From NCBI GenBank assembly GCA_030039575.1, contig JASHVH010000019.1, positions 1 to 6,390 on the forward strand: a stretch of DNA of 6,390 bases. The letters are read 5' to 3'. Below, one piece after another: positions 5,845-6,390 of this stretch (positions are counted from its first letter, which is position 1; every line of letters starts with the position of its first letter). The stretch comes from Acidimicrobiales bacterium. Lineage in GTDB: Bacteria; Actinomycetota; Acidimicrobiia; Acidimicrobiales; Palsa-688. The position numbers and the translations under genes are program-made. Under the pieces are notes generated by a model, which was given only the letters and a program-made list of their open reading frames with translations, made no database searches and was not told where the DNA came from.

Positions 5845-6264
5845 TCACTTGACGCTGGCCGGCGGCTCGACTGGAGCGGGGAAGGCTCGAGTCTCGTTTG
5901 CCTCGGACGCGTTGGTGAGCGGGGCTGACCGACCCTCGGCCACTAGGTGGCGCCACGCCGTCTGCCAGTCGGGGAGCTCCGAACTGTCCTGCTCCCAATC
6001 GACGAAAGTTGCCTCGTCGCATAGGTGGTCCACCGGCCCTATCGTGCTTTTGTGCGGTTCGGCGTTCATGAAGGCTTCGATCTGCGGTCGTGCCTGCCAG
6101 GCGGTCACGTCCCACCACACGTCGTACGCCTCGGCCAAGGCGTCAACGCCCAGGTTGCCTTCAAATTTCTGCGCCAGCTCGATCACGGCGACGGCGTGGG
6201 TGAAGAACTCGTCGAGGAGGGAGTGGTCCCTCAACCGCAGGCGGGCTACAACGATGATTGGCAT
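5845..6264 (-). CDS. Small dimeric alpha/beta-barrel protein (ABM/DUF3291-like)
   Basis: A 139-residue cytosolic protein without signal peptide or membrane segment. It has the layout of a ferredoxin-like, dimeric alpha/beta-barrel protein: strand 1 (PIIVVARLRL, 2-11), helix (14-32), strand with EGNLGVDAL (35-43), strand VWWDVTAWQ (49-57), helix RPQIEAFMNAEPHKSTI (59-75), and CDEATFVDWEQ (82-92). The EGNLG, TAW, FM..EPH and CDEA.FVDWEQ positions recall proteins labelled 'antibiotic biosynthesis monooxygenase-like' or DUF3291. Most such proteins have no proven substrate, so I name only the fold. The tail (ELPDWQTAWRHLVAEGR, then a Pro/Ala-rich end) is also typical of that group. The ATG at 6262-6264 is supported by an AAGGA ribosome binding site. 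The length fits the family and nothing is broken. It appears to be a single-gene unit, convergent with the chimera. Confidence 0.85.
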   Translation of the reverse strand: MPIIVVARLRLRDHSLLDEFFTHAVAVIELAQKFEGNLGVDALAEAYDVWWDVTAWQARPQIEAFMNAEPHKSTIGPVDHLCDEATFVDWEQDSSELPDWQTAWRHLVAEGRSAPLTNASEANETRAFPAPVEPPASVK

Positions 6265-6268
6265 GAGG

Positions 6269-6276
6269 TTCCTTTT
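6269..6276 (-). promoter_or_regulatory. Ribosome binding site of the barrel gene
   Basis: On the minus strand AAAAGGAA precedes the ATG by four bases, placing the AGGA core about 5-6 nt from the start. This supports the ATG at 6264 over any upstream extension of the same frame, which is open to the window edge. Confidence 0.65.
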
Positions 6277-6303
6277 CGTGTTGGGCCCGGTCCTTCGGCA
6301 CCC

Positions 6304-6390
6304 ATGGCCCCGAAGGCGGAGGCCGCTTCCGACCAGTACGAACTGATGATGAAGTTGGGAGTGTGTGGAGCTATGGTTCTGCCTTTTACT
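6304..6390 (+). CDS. Possible partial gene running off the right edge
   Basis: From the ATG at 6304-6306 the plus strand reads MAPKAEAASDQYELMMKLGV and nine more codons without a stop to the window end. The composition is protein-like (acidic/basic head followed by a hydrophobic stretch, GVCGAMVLPFT), and the early codons have GC-rich third positions. There is no good Shine-Dalgarno, and 29 codons is too short to identify. If real, it is divergent from the barrel gene with only 39 bases between the starts. The minus strand is also open here in two frames, so a chance frame is quite possible. Confidence 0.25.
   Translation, partial: MAPKAEAASDQYELMMKLGVCGAMVLPFT

Noticed and set aside
5326..5928. 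Plus-strand 200-codon frame overlapping the crotonase end and the convergent region
   Set aside because: It overlaps the recognisable crotonase C-terminus in another frame and is Arg/Pro-rich without any motif.
5777..6346. Plus-strand 189-codon frame over the barrel gene
   Set aside because: It is antisense to the recognised ABM/DUF3291-like gene, which has a good ribosome binding site and family motifs. This frame has neither.
1..6390. CRISPR array, anti-phage system, toxin-antitoxin pair or biosynthetic cluster
   Set aside because: No regularly spaced short repeats and no nuclease, helicase, toxin or pathway gene could be recognised. The only repeats are the protein-coding ones and one 11-bp duplication.

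Overview
The window looks like GC-rich chromosomal DNA of an actinobacterium. The best taxonomic hint is the secreted protein on the minus strand (1327-3063). Its Gly/Tyr-rich repeats (GYYLLGSDGGIFTFGDARFYGS type, about 43 residues each) are common, as I recall, in Acidimicrobiia and related uncultured Actinobacteria. The ISL3-type transposase, the ATPase/TPR-type regulator remnant and the crotonase subtype also fit an actinobacterial genome. The assignment is an inference.

Layout from left to right. Bases 1-595 hold no gene I can support, apart from two short open frames running in from the left edge. A short minus-strand fragment (596-814) resembles the C-terminal half of a DUF6788-type protein. 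Its expected N-terminal cysteine segment is lost, with an in-frame stop and an 11-bp tandem duplication just upstream. Bases 815-1326 appear non-coding. The largest intact gene (1327-3063, minus) encodes an exported protein with a signal peptide, two Ig-like domains, a five-unit repeat region and an unassigned C-terminal domain with four cysteines. Its leader (3064-3120) contains overlapping GC-rich hairpins.

The right half is a patch of broken and rejoined genes. A plus-strand remnant (3505-4056) of a large ATPase/LuxR-type regulator is interrupted by one in-frame amber codon. It appears to be cut at its right end by the left end of an ISL3 element. The ISL3 transposase frame (from 4074) keeps its zinc finger, helix-turn-helix and first catalytic Asp. 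At about residue 226 it runs without a frameshift into an enoyl-CoA hydratase/isomerase (crotonase) that has lost its own N-terminus. The result is one uninterrupted 460-residue frame (4074-5456): a transposase DNA-binding half joined to a nearly complete crotonase. This in-frame chimera is the most notable object in the window. It is more likely the result of IS insertion and deletion (or a misassembly) than a selected new enzyme, but the intact frame and the two retained catalytic glutamates make it worth checking.

After about 390 bases without a supported gene comes an intact minus-strand gene (5845-6264). It encodes a small dimeric alpha/beta-barrel protein of the ABM/DUF3291-like type, with a good ribosome binding site and a hairpin downstream of its stop. 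A weak divergent open frame begins at 6304 and runs off the right edge.

I see no operon or pathway linking the intact genes. The common theme is mobile-element-driven gene decay between two unrelated single-gene units. There is no CRISPR array, no rRNA, no convincing tRNA and no recognisable defence system.
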